From positions 1-46,796 of the forward strand of contig JALERC010000100.1 in the NCBI GenBank assembly GCA_022763805.1: a DNA stretch of 46,796 nt, given 5' to 3'. The notes under the pieces were generated by a model. The model did not search any database. It worked only from the letters and a program-made list of their open reading frames with translations, and was not told where the DNA came from. Position 1 is the first letter of the stretch. Each line of letters starts with the position of its first letter. Positions 1 to 8,562 of the stretch are shown here, piece by piece. The translations under genes and the position numbers were made by a program. This DNA comes from Mycoplasmatota bacterium. GTDB taxonomy: Bacteria; Bacillota_I; Bacilli_A; RF39; UBA660.

Positions 1-1
1 A

Positions 2-1117
2 GATAGAATTTCAAGAAGTCAAAGAGACACTTTATATTTAATTGAAGAAGTATTTAATAAATATGATGTAAGTTTTATTTCAATGAGAGAAAACTTTGAT
101 ACATCATCTCCATTTGGGAAAGCAATGATTGGTGTATTATCTGTATTTGCTCAATTAGAAAGAGAAACTATATTAGAAAGAACTCGTATAGGGCTTAAAA
201 AACGTGCAGAAGCAGGACTTTGGCGAGGTGGAGGTAAAATACCTTTTCCTTATAGATATGACCGAAATACAGGTACATTAGTGCCAATACCAGAGCAAGT
301 AGAATTGCTTCATAAAATGATTTCATTATATATTAGTGGAAAAAGTTTTAATGCTATTGGAAAAATAGTAGGAATGGATGAATCGATGGTGGAAACAAGG
401 ATTTTATCTATAACAACTACTGGTAAAGTACCATATAGAGATGAAATTTTTGAAGGCCTTCATGAGGCAGTAGTATCTAATGAATTATATGAGGAAATTT
501 TAAGGGTAAATAAAGTAAGAAGTCGTGAACCATACGAAAGACATTATTTACTATCTGGTAAAGTTTATTGTGGCCATTGTGGAGCAAAGTATAGGTATCA
601 AAAATGGGGTAAAAGATTAATTATGTATTGTTATTCACAACAAAAAAGTAAACCCAAATATATAAAAAACCCTAATTGTAAAAACAAAAGATGGGACACT
701 TTTGAAGTTGAAGATGCTGTATTAGAAGAATTATTTAAAATGATTTTAGATATAGATTTATTTAAGCATACTTTTAATATAGCAAGTGTTAATATTAAAA
801 ACGAATTAAAAGCAAGACTAGATGAAATAAAAAAACAAATTAATAATCTATTAAATTTTATAGCAAGTGGTATTGCAGTCGATGAAACCAATAAAAAAAT
901 AACTGAATTAGAAAAAGAAAAAATAGTGATAGAAGAAAAACTATTATCATCAGATAAAAAAGAAAAAGATAACAAAGTATCTTTAAATATGATAACTAGT
1001 TTAAAAACAACTTGGTTTAATATGGATTTTGATGAACAAAGAAGAATTATTGAACATTTAATTGATAAAGTTGTAGTTAATGATAACGAAATCAATATTT
1101 ACTACAATATTTACTAG
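2..1117 (+). CDS. Large serine recombinase, 5' end outside the window
   Basis: The frame is open to the left edge of the window, so the apparent ATG at 83 is internal. The visible part is 371 residues. It starts inside the resolvase-type catalytic domain with the DRISRS motif (the catalytic serine lies upstream, out of view) and continues through the helix with QLERETILERTRIGL. A recombinase domain follows, then a zinc ribbon beginning CGHCG near visible residue 190 and a Lys/Glu-rich coiled coil. This is the usual large-serine-integrase order, and about 80 N-terminal residues are missing. Such enzymes integrate and excise mobile elements at short att sites. Its stop codon overlaps the broken end of an ABC permease gene on the other strand, so an element boundary probably lies just to the right. 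Confidence 0.9.
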   Translation, partial: DRISRSQRDTLYLIEEVFNKYDVSFISMRENFDTSSPFGKAMIGVLSVFAQLERETILERTRIGLKKRAEAGLWRGGGKIPFPYRYDRNTGTLVPIPEQVELLHKMISLYISGKSFNAIGKIVGMDESMVETRILSITTTGKVPYRDEIFEGLHEAVVSNELYEEILRVNKVRSREPYERHYLLSGKVYCGHCGAKYRYQKWGKRLIMYCYSQQKSKPKYIKNPNCKNKRWDTFEVEDAVLEELFKMILDIDLFKHTFNIASVNIKNELKARLDEIKKQINNLLNFIASGIAVDETNKKITELEKEKIVIEEKLLSSDKKEKDNKVSLNMITSLKTTWFNMDFDEQRRIIEHLIDKVVVNDNEINIYYNIY

Positions 1118-1761
1118 ACAATAAAATTTTCTCCCACTGGGGTTAATAGTCCTACAAGTGACATAGAAATATTAATTTTTAAACTACTTATTATCAATTT
1201 ATAATTATATGGAAAAACTAAGTTAGTAAACAGTTGAAGTTTAGTTGATTTAAATGATTTTAGTAAGTTTATTCTATAAATATCAGTTTGATTAAATGCT
1301 TCAAGTACAGTTATAATAGTAGTAAAAGTAGATATTAATAAAGCCATAATTATTATAGATTTTATGTTTGCTCCACTCCATATTATCAAAATAGGTCCTA
1401 ATGCTACTTTTGGTAGGCTATTTATTATGGTTAAAAAAGGATCTATTACTTTGCAAATAAATTTGTTATACCATAATAAAAATGAAATTGCTATTCCTAA
1501 AATTGTTCCAATAATAAAACTTATTATTGTTTCAAATAAAGTTACTGCTATATGTGGTAAAAAATTTGTATTTATTAAACATTTTATTACTTCTTTAGGA
1601 CTTGATAATATAAATGTATTTATCATTTCTTTATTTGCTAGTATTTGCCATATAAATATAAAAAATATTACTATAAATATTTGTGTAAAACTTGCAATTA
1701 TATTACTTTTTTTTATTTTTTTAATATACTTTATATGTTCTTTACTATACATTATCATCAA
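1114..1761 (-). pseudogene. ABC transporter permease (SsuC/TauC type), 3'-truncated
   Basis: This is an inner-membrane permease of the nitrate/sulfonate/taurine ABC family, with several hydrophobic segments (about residues 22-40, 60-95 and 110-150) and an EAA-like cytoplasmic loop around residues 165-190. Only 215 residues are present against about 250-260 in the family. Similarity stops after SLVG near residue 203, where family members continue with a V-G-E-F block and a final membrane helix. The last dozen codons run into the region beside the serine recombinase gene and look foreign. The start overlaps the end of the ATPase gene by 17 bases, as expected of translational coupling. I infer that a mobile element removed the C-terminus, so the protein is probably non-functional. 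The substrate cannot be assigned. Confidence 0.8.
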
Positions 1762-2458
1762 CTTCTTTTAAAAGTTTTAAATACTCTTTTTCATATACTC
1801 TTTTCGAAGGAATTTCTGTCATATTAGTTATAATTTCTTTTTTTATTATTGATGGTTTTTCTTGTAATATTAAAATTCTATCTGAAAATGTTATTGCATC
1901 ACTTATATCATGTGTTACCATTATGCATGATATTTTTTCTTCTCTAAGTATATTAAAAATATCATCTATTACAAATTTTTTTGTTTGACTATCTAATTTT
2001 GAAAAAGCTTCATCTAATAATAGAATTTCAGGCTTAATAGCAAGTGTTCTAATTAATGCTACTCTTTGTCTCATTCCACCACTTAAATTATTCGGATACA
2101 TATTAATAAAATCTTTTAATCCATATTTTTCTAGTAAATCTAAAACATATTTTTTATTTTCAGAGTTTAATTTTTTTTGTATTTTTAAACCTAACAAACA
2201 ATTATCATATATTGTTAACCATTCAAATAATAAATCATCTTGAAGCATATAACCAATTGTTTTATCACATATAATTATTCCATCACTCTTATCTATTATT
2301 CCTGCTAGTATTGATAATATAGTAGATTTGCCACATCCAGATGGTCCTACTATTGAAATAAATTCATTTTCTTTTAATTCAAAACTTATATTATGTAAAG
2401 TTTTTATTTCGTCTTTTAATGTATGATAATTCTTTTTTAGATTATTTACTATTAACAT
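1745..2458 (-). CDS. ABC transporter ATPase (SsuB/TauB type)
   Basis: This is the nucleotide-binding subunit of the nitrate/sulfonate/taurine-type importer, 237 residues, normal for the family. Visible motifs are Walker A GPSGCGKST (38-46), signature LSGGMRQ (125-131), Walker B ILLLDEAF (145-152) and the switch motif VTHD. The start is preceded by GGTGAT three bases upstream. It overlaps the permease gene by 17 bases. A hairpin terminator lies between it and the upstream lipoprotein gene, so expression may need its own promoter; a TATAAT about 12 bases before the start is possible. With both the permease and the binding protein broken, this subunit has no intact partner in the window. Confidence 0.9.
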   Translation of the reverse strand: MLIVNNLKKNYHTLKDEIKTLHNISFELKENEFISIVGPSGCGKSTILSILAGIIDKSDGIIICDKTIGYMLQDDLLFEWLTIYDNCLLGLKIQKKLNSENKKYVLDLLEKYGLKDFINMYPNNLSGGMRQRVALIRTLAIKPEILLLDEAFSKLDSQTKKFVIDDIFNILREEKISCIMVTHDISDAITFSDRILILQEKPSIIKKEIITNMTEIPSKRVYEKEYLKLLKEVDDNV

Positions 2459-2500
2459 ATTATCACCATTATATAATATGTAATATATATTATTATGTAA

Positions 2501-2524
2501 TAAAAAAACCTCTTTTTAGAGGTT
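2501..2524 (-). terminator. Terminator after the lipoprotein gene, minus strand
   Basis: A 7-bp stem AACCTCT/AGAGGTT with a 4-base loop is followed on the minus strand by a run of T. The stem overlaps the stop codon of the lipoprotein gene. It sits inside what would otherwise be a continuous transporter operon. Confidence 0.75.
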
Positions 2525-3182
2525 AATTTCTTTTTAATACTATTTGATAACTAGAATTACCACGATAAAATCCATCCTTAAAGTCATCTTCTGAATCATA
2601 TGAAAAAGCAGTAATTACTACATCAGATGTTACTTCATCCATATGATAACCTGCAGTTATTTTAAATGTTGTAACATTTGTATTATCATTAAATTCTTCT
2701 TCTGTTATATGTGAATACCATGAATCATTTTGATGTAATATATCATCATATAAATAAACTTGAACATAATCAAAATATTGCCATACATCAGCAGGATTAA
2801 TTATTGTTTTTTTAATTTTTTCGTCTCCTTTTTCAAATTCTATCATAATGCCATTTTTTACATTTGCACCATTTTTATATCTTTCATATAGTACTGCGAA
2901 AGGTTCATATGATAGTTGTTCAACATCAGTATGAAGCATTGAAAAATAACTTATATCTTCTCCATTAATCCAATTAGATTTATATTCATGTACTTTTACA
3001 GGTAAATTATTTTGATATACAAAAACACTTATTGGTAAATTATTTAAATCTTCATATTTTTCTTCTTCTACCTTATTTTCTATTTTCAGTTTTTCTTCAT
3101 TTTTAATTTTTTTAGGTTCTTCTTTATTAGTACATCCTGTTAATGATAAAAGTATCATCATAATTAATAATTTCTTTTTCAT
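2523..3182 (-). CDS. Lipoprotein of unknown function within the ABC operon
   Basis: The 219-residue protein begins with a typical lipoprotein signal: basic start, hydrophobic stretch and the lipobox LTGC with Cys at residue 17. A Lys/Glu-rich linker (about 20-45) follows, then a soluble domain rich in Tyr, Asp and Val that I do not recognise. It would be anchored on the outside of the membrane. It starts 12 bases after the end of the binding-protein gene with GGTGAT three bases before ATG, so it belonged to the same operon, between the binding protein and the ATPase. An accessory role in substrate capture is only a guess. Confidence 0.7.
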   Translation of the reverse strand: MKKKLLIMMILLSLTGCTNKEEPKKIKNEEKLKIENKVEEEKYEDLNNLPISVFVYQNNLPVKVHEYKSNWINGEDISYFSMLHTDVEQLSYEPFAVLYERYKNGANVKNGIMIEFEKGDEKIKKTIINPADVWQYFDYVQVYLYDDILHQNDSWYSHITEEEFNDNTNVTTFKITAGYHMDEVTSDVVITAFSYDSEDDFKDGFYRGNSSYQIVLKRN

Positions 3183-3194
3183 ATTATCACCATT

Positions 3195-3722
3195 TTAATT
3201 ATAACATAATTTATTGTAATCAGCTTTTGTATTAGTAATTTTTTTTACACGCTCAAAATCTTTTTTTTCAATTTTGGTTGTATTATACCAAGAGTCTATT
3301 TCTTTATATCTATCTATTATTTTTTCTAAATCTTCTAATGAAGTATCTGGAAATTGGTTTATTATTGATTTTGCAATTTCTTTAGTTTCGTTTTCAGCAA
3401 CATAATCAATTCCTTTTTGAAGAGCTTTTCTAAATTTTTTTATGATATGTGGATTTTTTTCAATATAACTTTTTCTAGCATTAAATGCTGTATAAGGAAC
3501 TGTACCAGCTAGTTCTCCTACAGATGCAACAACATAACCATATCCTTCTTTTTCGATATTAAGAGCATTGGGCTCAAATAAAGTTACGAAATCTCCATTA
3601 CCTCCTATAAATGCTCCTTGCATTGCCGAAAAATCGATACTTGTATCAATTTCTAAATCCTTTTTAGGATTAATTCCATTTTTCTTTAAGGAATATTCTA
3701 GTGTCATCTCTGGCATACCACC
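3195..3722 (-). pseudogene. ABC substrate-binding protein, C-terminal half (separated by insertion)
   Basis: This encodes the second half of a NrtA/SsuA/TauA-type periplasmic-binding fold (GGMPEMTLEYSL onward to the natural stop). An ATG at 3716 opens a 173-codon frame, but it lies in the middle of the conserved GG-MPEMTLEY motif and has no good ribosome-binding site, so it is not a real start. The codons just upstream (GGT GGT) match the point where the N-terminal half at 18425-18842 stops. Joining the halves at the shared CACC gives a 313-residue protein, the normal length for this family. Beyond 3722 the sequence belongs to the inserted element and soon meets a stop. Confidence 0.9.
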
Positions 3723-3725
3723 TGA
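3716..3725. other. Left attachment junction of the 14.7-kb element
   Basis: The sequence TACCACCTGA matches TATCACCAGA at 18422-18431 at 8 of 10 positions, with an identical central CACC (3719-3722 and 18425-18428). The codon phase of the interrupted binding-protein gene is the same on both sides. Large serine integrases exchange strands at a two-base core, which should lie within this CACC. The exact two bases cannot be chosen without the empty site. Confidence 0.8.
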
Positions 3726-3756
3726 TTGTTTTAAAGATTAAAAAATATGATATAAT
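3726..3756 (+). promoter_or_regulatory. Promoter of the pot operon
   Basis: It has a -35-like TTGTTT (3726-3731), an extended -10 TGATATAAT ending at 3756 and a spacer of 19. It lies just four bases inside the left end of the element, so the operon carries its own promoter. Confidence 0.65.
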
Positions 3757-3772
3757 TAAAATAGGTGATAGT

Positions 3773-4801
3773 ATGGGAGATATATTAATTAGTCTTAAAA
3801 ATGTTAAAAAAAAGTACAAAGATAAAGAAATTATTAAAAATCTAGATCTGGATATATATAAAGGAGAATTTCTAACTTTATTAGGTTCTTCAGGATGTGG
3901 TAAGTCAACTATTCTTAAAATGATTTCAGGTATCGAAAGTGTTACTGATGGATCTATAATAATGGAAGGAAAAGATATTACTAATTTAGATTCTACTAAA
4001 AGGGAAATAAATACTATTTTTCAAAATTATGCCTTATTTCCTCACATGACAATAGAAGATAATATAGGATTTGGTTTAAAAATTAAAAAAATTGATAAAA
4101 AAATTATTCAAAAAGAAGTAAAAAAAATGCTTAATCTTGTAAAACTTGAAGGATATGAAAAAAGATATCCTAGTGAATTATCAGGTGGTGAACAACAACG
4201 TGTAGCAATAGCACGTGCTATTATTAATAATCCTAAAGTTTTACTTCTTGATGAACCACTTTCAGCATTAGATAAAAAATTACGAAAAGAAATGGAAGTT
4301 GAACTTAAAAATTTACAAAAAAAACTAGGTATAACTTTTATATATGTTACACATGACCATGAAGAAGCACTAACAATGAGTGATCGTATAATCATTCTTA
4401 ATAAAGGCAAAATTGAACAAATTGATACACCGTCAGTAATATATAATTACCCAAAAACAAAATATGTTGCAACATTTATTGGGGATTCGAATATATTTGA
4501 AGGACTTGTAGTTGAACCTAATTTGGTTCGTATCGATGGTTTATTTGATTATAAATCAAAAGAAAATTTAAAAGTAGGAGATAAAGAATTATTATTAATA
4601 AGACCTGAAAATATTAAAATTGTTAAAAATAGCAATATTGAATTTCAAAAAACAGATTATATATATAATGGTCCTCTAAGTAAAGTATATGGAAAATTAA
4701 AAAATGGACAAGACATTAAAATTACAGTAAATGATTATGATTATAATAGAGATTATCATTGTTTATCTTTTGATAACGATGATATAGTTTTAATTAAATG
4801 A
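3773..4801 (+). CDS. potA: Spermidine/putrescine ABC transporter ATPase PotA
   Basis: PotA is the ATP-hydrolysing subunit of the polyamine importer. The chosen start at 3773 has GGTGAT three bases upstream; in-frame codons before it run back into the att junction. The product is 342 residues with Walker A GSSGCGKST (38-46), signature LSGGEQQ (136-142), Walker B VLLLDEP (156-162), and a C-terminal TOBE-like beta domain (about 240-342) typical of the PotA/MalK/CysA class. It is the first gene of potABCD. Its stop codon overlaps the potB start (ATGA), suggesting coupling. The whole operon is inside the inserted element. The actual substrate could be putrescine, spermidine or agmatine. Confidence 0.93.
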   Translation: MGDILISLKNVKKKYKDKEIIKNLDLDIYKGEFLTLLGSSGCGKSTILKMISGIESVTDGSIIMEGKDITNLDSTKREINTIFQNYALFPHMTIEDNIGFGLKIKKIDKKIIQKEVKKMLNLVKLEGYEKRYPSELSGGEQQRVAIARAIINNPKVLLLDEPLSALDKKLRKEMEVELKNLQKKLGITFIYVTHDHEEALTMSDRIIILNKGKIEQIDTPSVIYNYPKTKYVATFIGDSNIFEGLVVEPNLVRIDGLFDYKSKENLKVGDKELLLIRPENIKIVKNSNIEFQKTDYIYNGPLSKVYGKLKNGQDIKITVNDYDYNRDYHCLSFDNDDIVLIK

Positions 4802-5637
4802 AAAAGAAATTATTGATTTTACCTGTAATTTTATATTCAATTTTCTTAATAATTTGTCCATTAATTTATATTTTAATATTAAGTTTTCTTAAAAGTGATT
4901 CATATGGTGGTGTTATTTTTACTCTTACATTAGAAAATTATAAAGAACTTTTTGATTTTGTATATATAAAAATATTTTTAAAATCTTTTGTAATAGCATT
5001 AGTAACAACTCTTTTTTCAATTTTAATATCATATCCTTTCTGTATATTTTTATCTTCTAAGAAAAAAATTGTTAAGGATATCATAATGACTTTAGTTATA
5101 ATTCCTTTTTTAACAAATTCTCTTATAAGAACATATGGTGTTATTATTTTACTTAGAAAAGAAGGTATTATTAATAATATTTTAATGAGTCTTAATATAA
5201 TTAATAATCCATTAAAGCTTATGTATAATAATTTTGGTATTATCATGGGAATGACTTATACTTTACTTCCATTTATGATTTTACCTTTATTTGCATCTGT
5301 AGATAAAATAGATAAAAATTTATATAGTGCTGCAAGTGATTTAGGTGCTAATAAACTCAAAATCTTTAAAGAAATAATTTTACCTCTTTCTATACCAGGA
5401 TTATTTAATGGCTCTTTAATGGTATTTATTCCTTGTATTGGATTCTTCTTTATAGCTGATTTACTTGGTGGAGGAAAATTAATGCTTTTGGGTAATCTTA
5501 TTAAAAATCAGTTCTTAACTGCTAGAAATTGGCCTTTTGGTGCTAGTATATCTATTGTTCTTATAATTGTAACTTTTATTCTTGTTTCTATATATAAAAA
5601 ATTAGGTGGCAAGATGGAAGATTTAGGAGGTATGTAA
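4798..5637 (+). CDS. potB: Polyamine ABC transporter permease PotB
   Basis: This integral membrane protein of 279 residues has about six hydrophobic helices: the first at residues 5-28, a pair around 60-110, and the EAA loop with DLGANKLKIFKEIILPLSIPG near residues 178-200, which contacts PotA. Length and the order relative to PotC are standard for PotB. Its ATG overlaps the potA stop by four bases. AGGAGG at its 3' end serves the next gene. Confidence 0.92.
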   Translation: MKKKLLILPVILYSIFLIICPLIYILILSFLKSDSYGGVIFTLTLENYKELFDFVYIKIFLKSFVIALVTTLFSILISYPFCIFLSSKKKIVKDIIMTLVIIPFLTNSLIRTYGVIILLRKEGIINNILMSLNIINNPLKLMYNNFGIIMGMTYTLLPFMILPLFASVDKIDKNLYSAASDLGANKLKIFKEIILPLSIPGLFNGSLMVFIPCIGFFFIADLLGGGKLMLLGNLIKNQFLTARNWPFGASISIVLIIVTFILVSIYKKLGGKMEDLGGM

Positions 5638-5638
5638 T

Positions 5639-6427
5639 ATGAAAAAAATTAAAAATATATATATTTTTTTAGTTTTATTATTTTTATATTTACCAATATT
5701 AGTTTTAGTTTTTTTCTCATTTAATACTTCTAAATTAAATATTATATTTAGTGGATTTACTTTTAAATGGTATAAAGAACTGTTTATGAATATTGATCTT
5801 TTAGAGGCATTTAGAAACACTTTGATAGTATCTATTACAAGTACTATAATTTCAACAGTAATTGGAACAATATCAGCAATAGGACTTAAAAAATTTGATT
5901 TTAAAGGTAAAAAGATTATAAATGAAATATTATATATTCCTATTGTTATTCCAGAAATAGTTTTGGGTATCGCATTATTATCTATATTTACATTAACTAA
6001 AATAGAATTAGGATTTTTTACTTTAATATTAAGTCATATATCTTTTTCAATACCTTTTGTTATCATTAGTGTTAAAGGTATATTAGAAAGTATTAATCCT
6101 AATTTAGAATTGTCTTGTGCTGATTTAGGCGCAAATTCTTGGCAGACATTTTTCTATATTACATTACCAATGCTTATGCCAGGTATAAAAAGTGGAGCAA
6201 TGCTTGCATTCACTCTTTCTTTAGATGATGTTATAATAAGTTATTTTACAGCAGGTCCTCATAGTAATACACTTCCACTTAAAATATATTCAATGATTAA
6301 GGGTGGCATAAGTCCTGATGTTAATGCTTTAACAACATTAATGCTTTTAGTTACTTGTTTTATTCTATTTATTAGTACATATATTCAAATAAAAAATATG
6401 AAAACTGGAAGTGATACTTATGAATAA
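5639..6427 (+). CDS. potC: Polyamine ABC transporter permease PotC
   Basis: This is the second permease of the polyamine importer, 262 residues and about six membrane helices. The EAA loop with DLGANSWQTFFYITLPMLMPG (about residues 160-180) marks the PotC group, and the later LSLDDVIISYF motif is typical of the family. It starts one base after the potB stop, with AGGAGG eight bases upstream. Its own stop overlaps the start of potD by eight bases. Confidence 0.92.
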   Translation: MKKIKNIYIFLVLLFLYLPILVLVFFSFNTSKLNIIFSGFTFKWYKELFMNIDLLEAFRNTLIVSITSTIISTVIGTISAIGLKKFDFKGKKIINEILYIPIVIPEIVLGIALLSIFTLTKIELGFFTLILSHISFSIPFVIISVKGILESINPNLELSCADLGANSWQTFFYITLPMLMPGIKSGAMLAFTLSLDDVIISYFTAGPHSNTLPLKIYSMIKGGISPDVNALTTLMLLVTCFILFISTYIQIKNMKTGSDTYE

Positions 6428-7442
6428 AAAAATATTATTAATATTAATTTTATTATTTATAACAACAGGATGTACTAAAAAAGATAATGAATTAAATGTT
6501 TTAAATTGGTCAAGTTATATTCCAGATAGTATTATAAATGATTTTGAAAAAGAGACAGGTATTAAAGTTAATTATGGTTCTTATTCTTCAAATGAAGAAT
6601 TACTTGCAAAAATTAGTACTTCCAAAAGTGGAACATATGATTTAATATTTCCTAGTGATTATATGGTTGAATTAATGATTAAAAGAAATCTAATTGATAA
6701 GATAGATAAAAATAAAATACCTAATATAAAAAATTTAAATAAAAATTATATGAATTTAGAATATGATAAAAATAATGATTATAGCTTACCATTTCTTTTA
6801 GCTTCGACTGTAATTATTAAAAATAAGGCAATTATTAAAGATGAAATAAATTCATATAATGATTTATTAAATATACATTATAAAGATGAATTAATTATGC
6901 TTGATGATCAACGTATAGTAATAGGTTTAGGACTACTTGCATTAGGTTATGATATGAATTCAACTAATATTAATGAATTAAATGAAGCAAGAGAGTTTAT
7001 ATTAAAAATTAAAGAAAATATTAAATTATTTGATAGTGATTCACCTAAAAATTATTTAATATCAAAAGAAGTAAATTTAGGTGTTATTTGGAATGCAGAA
7101 GCTGCTTTAGTAATAAAAAATAATCCAAATATGGAAGTTATATTTCCAGATGATGGATTTGCTATAAGTATTGATAATTTTTGTATTGTAAAAAATGCTA
7201 AAAATAAAGAAAATGCATATAAGTTTATTAATTATATTTTAAGGGGAGATATAATGGCTAAAATAATTAGTGAATATCCTTATAAAAATGTCAATAAAGA
7301 AGCAGAAAAATATTTAGATGAAGAATATTTACAAAATAAAGCAGCTAATATTCCTGATGATATTATAAAAAAAGGAATATTTGTTAAAAATATAGATGAA
7401 AAAATTAAATTATATGATAAAACATGGGCCTCAATTAAATAG
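6420..7442 (+). CDS. potD: Polyamine-binding lipoprotein PotD
   Basis: This is the extracellular polyamine-binding component, anchored as a lipoprotein. I place the start at ATG 6420 (GGAAGTGAT just upstream) rather than the in-frame GTG at 6411. The 340-residue product has a short signal with lipobox TTGC, then LNVLNWSSYIPDSIINDFEKE, the common beginning of mature PotD/PotF proteins. Later PotD-like blocks include YDLIFPSDYMVELM and GVIWNAEAA. It overlaps potC and closes the operon, ending inside a terminator stem. Ligand preference among putrescine, spermidine and agmatine cannot be read from the sequence. Confidence 0.92.
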   Translation: MNKKILLILILLFITTGCTKKDNELNVLNWSSYIPDSIINDFEKETGIKVNYGSYSSNEELLAKISTSKSGTYDLIFPSDYMVELMIKRNLIDKIDKNKIPNIKNLNKNYMNLEYDKNNDYSLPFLLASTVIIKNKAIIKDEINSYNDLLNIHYKDELIMLDDQRIVIGLGLLALGYDMNSTNINELNEAREFILKIKENIKLFDSDSPKNYLISKEVNLGVIWNAEAALVIKNNPNMEVIFPDDGFAISIDNFCIVKNAKNKENAYKFINYILRGDIMAKIISEYPYKNVNKEAEKYLDEEYLQNKAANIPDDIIKKGIFVKNIDEKIKLYDKTWASIK

Positions 7443-7464
7443 AATTTTTATATTCTATTTTTTT
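7438..7464 (+). terminator. Terminator of the pot operon
   Basis: An 8-bp stem AATAGAAT/ATTCTATT is followed by a T run. The potD stop codon lies within the left arm. Confidence 0.85.
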
Positions 7465-7508
7465 GTGTAAATTACAGTGTCTAGCGACATAAATTTTATT
7501 ATAAATAA

Positions 7509-7537
7509 TTGAAAATAAGAACTTCTAGTGTTATACT
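7509..7537 (+). promoter_or_regulatory. Promoter of ptcA-aguD
   Basis: TTGAAA (7509-7514) and TATACT (7532-7537) are separated by 17 bases, a good vegetative sigma-factor promoter. A strong GGAGGAG ribosome-binding site follows before ptcA. Confidence 0.8.
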
Positions 7538-7563
7538 TTAGGTAAGAATAGGAGGAGATAGGT

Positions 7564-8550
7564 ATGGCAAGAGTAAAGGACTATGTAGATACACAAGATT
7601 TTACTAAAGAAGAAATTCTAGACATGATCAATTTAGGATTACTTGTTAAAGAAAATCTTAAAAAAGGGTATCCACTTAATGTTTTATATCATAAAACATT
7701 AGGTATGATCTTCGAACAATCATCTACAAGAACTCGTGTTTCATTTGAAACAGCAATGACTCAATTAGGAGGACATGCTCAGTATTTAGCCCCAGGGCAA
7801 ATACAATTAGGAGGACACGAAACTTTAGGTGATACTGCTAAGGTATTATCAAGACTTACTGATATTTTAATGGCTCGTGTACAAAAACATGAATCTATTG
7901 AAAATTTAGCTAAGTATTCAAGCATTCCTGTAATTAATGGTATGAGTGATTATAATCATCCTACACAAGAACTAGGAGATATAATTACTATGTTTGAACA
8001 TATGCCTGAAGGTAAAAAGATTGAAGATTGCAAAGTTGTATTCGTTGGAGATGCAACTCAAGTTTGTGCATCATTAATGATGATGATTACAAAAATGGGA
8101 GGACATTTCGTTCACTTTGGACCTAAAGGGTTCCAATTAAACGAACATTTCCAAAAAATAGCTGAAGAAAATTGTAAAAAATCTGGTGGGACTTTCTTAA
8201 TTACTGAAGATGAAGATGAAGCAATTAAGGATGCAGATTTCATTTACACAGATGTTTGGTATGGTTTATATGAAGCAGAACTTTCTGAAGAAGAAAGAAT
8301 GAAAATATTCTATCCTAAATATCAAGTTGATATGGAAATGATAAAGAAAGCAAGTAAAAATGTTAAATTCATGCATTGTTTACCTGCAAAAAGAAATGAA
8401 GAAGTTACTGATGAAGTAATTGATTCAGATTACTCAATTGTTTTTGATGAAGCCGAAAATAGATTAACTGCTATGAGAGCATTATTAATTTATTTCATGG
8501 ATAAACAAGAAGAAACAATTGAAATATGTAATAAAAATTTAGGAAAATAG
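7564..8550 (+). CDS. ptcA: Putrescine carbamoyltransferase
   Basis: The enzyme converts N-carbamoylputrescine and phosphate to putrescine and carbamoyl phosphate, the second step of the agmatine deiminase pathway. The 328-residue protein has the carbamoyl-phosphate site STRTR (54-58), HPTQE (132-136) and HCLP (271-274). The block [17 protein letters not shown] (231-247) is the form I know from enterococcal putrescine carbamoyltransferase; ornithine enzymes have an S-M-G motif there, as arcB in this window does. The chain ends soon after the last helix, a little shorter than the enterococcal enzyme. It heads the ptcA-aguD transcription unit inside the mobile element. The product carbamoyl phosphate should feed ArcC. 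Confidence 0.93.
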   Translation: MARVKDYVDTQDFTKEEILDMINLGLLVKENLKKGYPLNVLYHKTLGMIFEQSSTRTRVSFETAMTQLGGHAQYLAPGQIQLGGHETLGDTAKVLSRLTDILMARVQKHESIENLAKYSSIPVINGMSDYNHPTQELGDIITMFEHMPEGKKIEDCKVVFVGDATQVCASLMMMITKMGGHFVHFGPKGFQLNEHFQKIAEENCKKSGGTFLITEDEDEAIKDADFIYTDVWYGLYEAELSEEERMKIFYPKYQVDMEMIKKASKNVKFMHCLPAKRNEEVTDEVIDSDYSIVFDEAENRLTAMRALLIYFMDKQEETIEICNKNLGK

Positions 8551-8562
8551 GGGTATAAAAAT

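Noticed and set aside
631..1095. Minus-strand 154-residue Ser/Leu-rich frame
   Set aside because: It lies opposite the AT-rich coiled-coil part of the recombinase; its composition is what the complement of Lys/Glu codons gives.
1364..1827. Plus-strand frames opposite the ABC permease
   Set aside because: They are antisense to clear ABC transporter coding sequence and have no ribosome-binding sites.
3195..3716. A free-standing 173-residue protein starting at ATG 3716
   Set aside because: The ATG is an internal Met of the conserved GGMPEMTLEY motif, there is no ribosome-binding site, and the codons before it match the interrupted gene.
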